DNA of 64,000 nucleotides, from contig JAAZIU010000032.1 of assembly GCA_012800735.1 (NCBI GenBank), positions 22,848 through 86,847 of the forward strand, written 5' to 3'. Both the position numbers and the translations under genes were made by a program. Of the stretch, positions 61,735-64,000 are shown piece after piece; the first letter of the stretch is position 1; the number at the start of each line of letters is the position of its first letter. Under the pieces are notes generated by a model, which was not told where the DNA came from, searched no databases, and saw only the letters and a program-made list of their open reading frames with translations. This DNA comes from Clostridiales bacterium (GTDB taxonomy: Bacteria; Bacillota; Clostridia; Oscillospirales; CAG-272).

Positions 61735-63057
61735 ATGATTAAACTTGAATCAAATAATCTGCGAATAACAGACATCAGAGTGGCGTATATTGATGGTTTG
61801 CCAAAAAGCATGATTCTGTTAAAAGTATATACAAACAGTGATATTATCGGTTACGGAGAGCTGCGCGACGCTTCAAGCGCTTCATATGCGCTTTTGCTCA
61901 AAAGCCGTGTTTTAGGAGAGAATCCTCTTGATGTCAATAAGCTGTTTAACAGAGTCAAACAGTTTGGTTATCATTCAAGGCAAGGCGGCGGGGTTTCCGG
62001 TATTATCTGCGCGTTATACGATATTGTCGGAAAATACTACGGAATACCATTGTATCAGCTGCTCGGCGGTAAATACCGAGATAAGGTAAGGCTATATTGC
62101 GATACCGATGTAAGCGGAAGGCATACCGGACGCGATATGGGTATGGCTCTGAAAAAACGCATGGACGACGGTTATACCTTTCTGAAAATGGATCTTGGAA
62201 TTGAGCTTCTTTTAGATGAGCCGGGAGCGCTGAACGCACCTTCCGGTATGATTGAGGATATTAAAAAATATTCGCTGAAAGCAATACAACATCAGAGCGG
62301 CTCTATCGATCGTTCGCTGATGTATGGAAAAAACTATGAGGTCTTTACGATTCCTCACTGGGCGACCGGTATTCATATAACCGAATATGGTCTTGATATA
62401 CTCGAAGAGTACCTGAGGCAGGTACGCGAAGTTATCGGATACGAAATCCCGCTTGCTGTAGATCATTTCGGTCATCTTGCTGTTGAAGACGCCGTTCGTT
62501 TTGCCCGGCGCGCCGAAAAATACAATTTAGCATGGATGGAGGACATAGCACCATGGAATACTCCTTCACAGCTTGAAAAATTCACACGGGCTTTAACACA
62601 GCCAATCTGCACCGGAGAAGACATTTATTTGGCGGAAAATTTCAGAGATGTTCTTGAAGCGGGCGTCGGAGTGGTTCATCCGGATGTGCTGACTATCGGA
62701 GGTCCGGCGGAAATAATGTCTCTTGGGAAGTTATGCGGTAAATACGGTGCTGCAATGGCGATACATATGGCGGAGAGTCCTATCGGATTTATGGCGGCAG
62801 TTCATTGCGCCGCAGCGCTGGAGCAAGTGCTTGCCGTTGAGATGCACTCGGTTGATTATGAAGATTGGTACAAGCTTATTAATCCGAATGTTAAAATCAA
62901 AGACGGTTTTGTTTCTGTACCTGAAACGCCGGGACTTGGTATCGAAAGTCTTAACGAGGAGTTGATTGAAAAATACCGCACCGACGGCAGCCCGAAGCCG
63001 TGGACAGAAACGGAAAATTGGAATAATGAATGGTCAAACGATCGGATATGGTCATGA
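61735..63057 (+). CDS. Enolase-superfamily sugar-acid dehydratase (mandelate racemase/muconate lactonizing-like)
   Basis: A 440-residue protein with the superfamily capping domain (residues 1-115) and barrel. The Lys motif is FLKMDLG near residue 145. Metal ligands are AVDHFG (Asp), WMEDIA (Glu) and CTGEDIY (Glu), and AIHMAESP carries a His used by mandelate-racemase-type dehydratases. Members dehydrate sugar acids such as galactonate, rhamnonate or gluconate. I prefer ATG 61735; TTG 61726 is possible. It is followed by an RraA-type aldolase 12 bases later, which suits a dehydratase-aldolase pathway. Confidence 0.88.
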   Translation: MIKLESNNLRITDIRVAYIDGLPKSMILLKVYTNSDIIGYGELRDASSASYALLLKSRVLGENPLDVNKLFNRVKQFGYHSRQGGGVSGIICALYDIVGKYYGIPLYQLLGGKYRDKVRLYCDTDVSGRHTGRDMGMALKKRMDDGYTFLKMDLGIELLLDEPGALNAPSGMIEDIKKYSLKAIQHQSGSIDRSLMYGKNYEVFTIPHWATGIHITEYGLDILEEYLRQVREVIGYEIPLAVDHFGHLAVEDAVRFARRAEKYNLAWMEDIAPWNTPSQLEKFTRALTQPICTGEDIYLAENFRDVLEAGVGVVHPDVLTIGGPAEIMSLGKLCGKYGAAMAIHMAESPIGFMAAVHCAAALEQVLAVEMHSVDYEDWYKLINPNVKIKDGFVSVPETPGLGIESLNEELIEKYRTDGSPKPWTETENWNNEWSNDRIWS

Positions 63058-63069
63058 AGGAGGGAGAGC

Positions 63070-63972
63070 ATGAGGCTTAATTCAAAAGAAGATATCATTG
63101 AGCTTACGCCTTTGTGGAAAGGCGAACGCTTTGATGACGGACGACCAAAGGTGCCGGACAAGTGCCTTGAAGCAATGAGGACAATGACGCTTGAGGAGCT
63201 TTGGAAGCCGATATTTCTAAAGGGCTATGAAAGTCAATTCGAAGGAGACTTAAAAACGCTTCATGACGACGGCAGAAAGCTGATAGGCAGAGCGGTAACG
63301 GCTTCCTTTGTTCCTGCAAGACCGGATTTAAAGGATATAATGACAAATGTCGGCACAAGAGAAGGTTTTGTCGGCAACTTCAATCAGTGGGTAATTGATT
63401 CGCTAACCGACGGTGATGTTGTAGTCGCAGATATGTACGACAAGATATACAAAGGTACTTTTATCGGCGGGAATCTTACTACTGCAATAAAAGCCCGCAC
63501 AAATACCGGCGGCGCGGTCATATGGGGAGGAATCCGCGATGTCGAACAGATGAAATCAATCGAAGACGTTCAGGTTTATTATCGCGGAATTGATCCTACT
63601 CCTATACGCGACTTTGTTATGAAGGATTTTAATTCCATTACTCGTATCGGTAAAGCTGTTGTTCTGCCGGGTGATATTGTATACGGCGGCGGAGGCGGGG
63701 TTCTGTTCATTCCCTCTCATCTTGCGATGGAGGTTGTTGACGGCGCTGCTAAAACGCATGTGAAGGACGATTTTGGTTTTGAGATGATAAGTCAAGGGGT
63801 ATTCACGACCGCTCAGATCGACCGAGCCGTATGGACTGAGGATATGTTGGATCGCCTTGTCGAATGGATTAAATCCGACCCGAGAGGAGAGAAATATCGG
63901 AATCTCGATTGGAGCGATGAATATATGGCGGCTAAAAATGATGATAAAAAATCAAACGAAACAATGCTATAA
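63070..63972 (+). CDS. RraA-family aldolase/decarboxylase-like protein
   Basis: A 300-residue protein. The core motif GGNLTTAIKARTNTGGAVIWGGIRD contains the Arg-Asp pair used by 4-hydroxy-4-methyl-2-oxoglutarate/4-carboxy-4-hydroxy-2-oxoadipate aldolases. It is longer than E. coli RraA (about 160) because of extra N- and C-terminal helices (DKCLEAMRTMTLEELWK at the start). The start follows AAGGAGGGAG. It is 12 bases after the dehydratase gene and before another gene that runs off the window. Cleavage of the dehydrated sugar acid to pyruvate is a reasonable inference. Confidence 0.85.
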   Translation: MRLNSKEDIIELTPLWKGERFDDGRPKVPDKCLEAMRTMTLEELWKPIFLKGYESQFEGDLKTLHDDGRKLIGRAVTASFVPARPDLKDIMTNVGTREGFVGNFNQWVIDSLTDGDVVVADMYDKIYKGTFIGGNLTTAIKARTNTGGAVIWGGIRDVEQMKSIEDVQVYYRGIDPTPIRDFVMKDFNSITRIGKAVVLPGDIVYGGGGGVLFIPSHLAMEVVDGAAKTHVKDDFGFEMISQGVFTTAQIDRAVWTEDMLDRLVEWIKSDPRGEKYRNLDWSDEYMAAKNDDKKSNETML

Positions 63973-63990
63973 ATTTGGAGGATAAAAAAA

Positions 63991-64000
63991 ATGTCAAGAA
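63991..64000 (+). CDS. Start of a further gene in the dehydratase operon, truncated at the edge
   Basis: ATGTCAAGAA at the window end, with TTGGAGGATAAAA eight bases upstream as a clear ribosome site. Only three codons are visible (M-S-R), so no function can be given. The close spacing shows it belongs to the same operon. Confidence 0.6.

Noticed and set aside
1..64000. Mobile elements, tRNA, rRNA
   Set aside because: No transposase, integrase, phage gene, tRNA cloverleaf or rRNA segment was recognised in any gap.

Overview
The window looks like a chromosomal segment of an anaerobic, low-to-mid GC Firmicute (class Clostridia, probably an uncultured gut, rumen or digester lineage). I base this on GGAGG-type ribosome binding sites, consensus sigma-A promoters (TTGACA-17-TATAAT and close variants) in front of many transcription units, lipoproteins with Thr/Glu-rich linkers in place of Gram-negative secretion signals, and the gene families present. 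No rRNA, tRNA, CRISPR, integrase or transposase was seen. This is a plant-polysaccharide and glycan utilisation region with housekeeping genes between the sugar loci.

Layout. 1-9.0 kb: plus-strand operon with a GH127 cysteine glycosidase (5' end off the window), a clan GH-D type glycosidase, an FAD oxidoreductase, a solute-binding lipoprotein, a serine hydrolase and a zinc-ribbon membrane protein. 9.1-14.1 kb: minus-strand heparinase II/III-like lyase and two solute-binding lipoproteins. 14.4-17.5 kb: plus-strand GH39 enzyme, SGNH esterase and patatin. 17.6-23.6 kb: minus-strand five-gene operon (phosphodiesterase, lipoprotein, NadE, M3 peptidase, papain-like/NUDIX fusion) from one strong promoter. 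23.8-33.5 kb: acyl-CoA synthetase, a 31-codon small ORF, GH13, Na/Pi symporter, HAD phosphatase, ABC-F ATPase, DtxR/MntR-type regulator and an SGNH esterase. 33.6-39.2 kb: divergent sugar loci (UroD-like protein, sugar isomerase and clan GH-A glycosidase on minus; KDPG-type aldolase, GH5 and SGNH on plus), then a WYL regulator. 40.3-45.8 kb: a small protein with an odd start, then a four-gene operon encoding an SBP-VWA lipoprotein, an XpaC-like protein, an anchored SBP and TelA. 46.1-51.7 kb: a SIS-kinase-SIS amino-sugar operon facing two solute-binding lipoproteins. 51.8-64.0 kb: GH78 rhamnosidase, PfkB kinase, an OYE-SDR-flavoprotein operon, an AraC regulator with an M42 peptidase, and an enolase-superfamily dehydratase with an RraA-type aldolase, running off the right edge.

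How it fits together. Glycosidases, lyases and SGNH esterases would release sugars, family-1-like binding lipoproteins would capture oligosaccharides, and isomerases, dehydrogenases, dehydratases and aldolases would feed the products into central metabolism. Five related binding lipoproteins occur with no ABC permease in the window, so they probably rely on permeases elsewhere. The most unusual items are the SBP-VWA/XpaC/SBP/TelA operon at 41.3-45.8 kb, a NadE whose glutaminase cysteine is replaced by glycine, a membrane-anchored papain-like/NUDIX fusion, and several start-region oddities (an apparent ATA start at 40.4 kb and a hairpin between Shine-Dalgarno and start at 15.75 kb).
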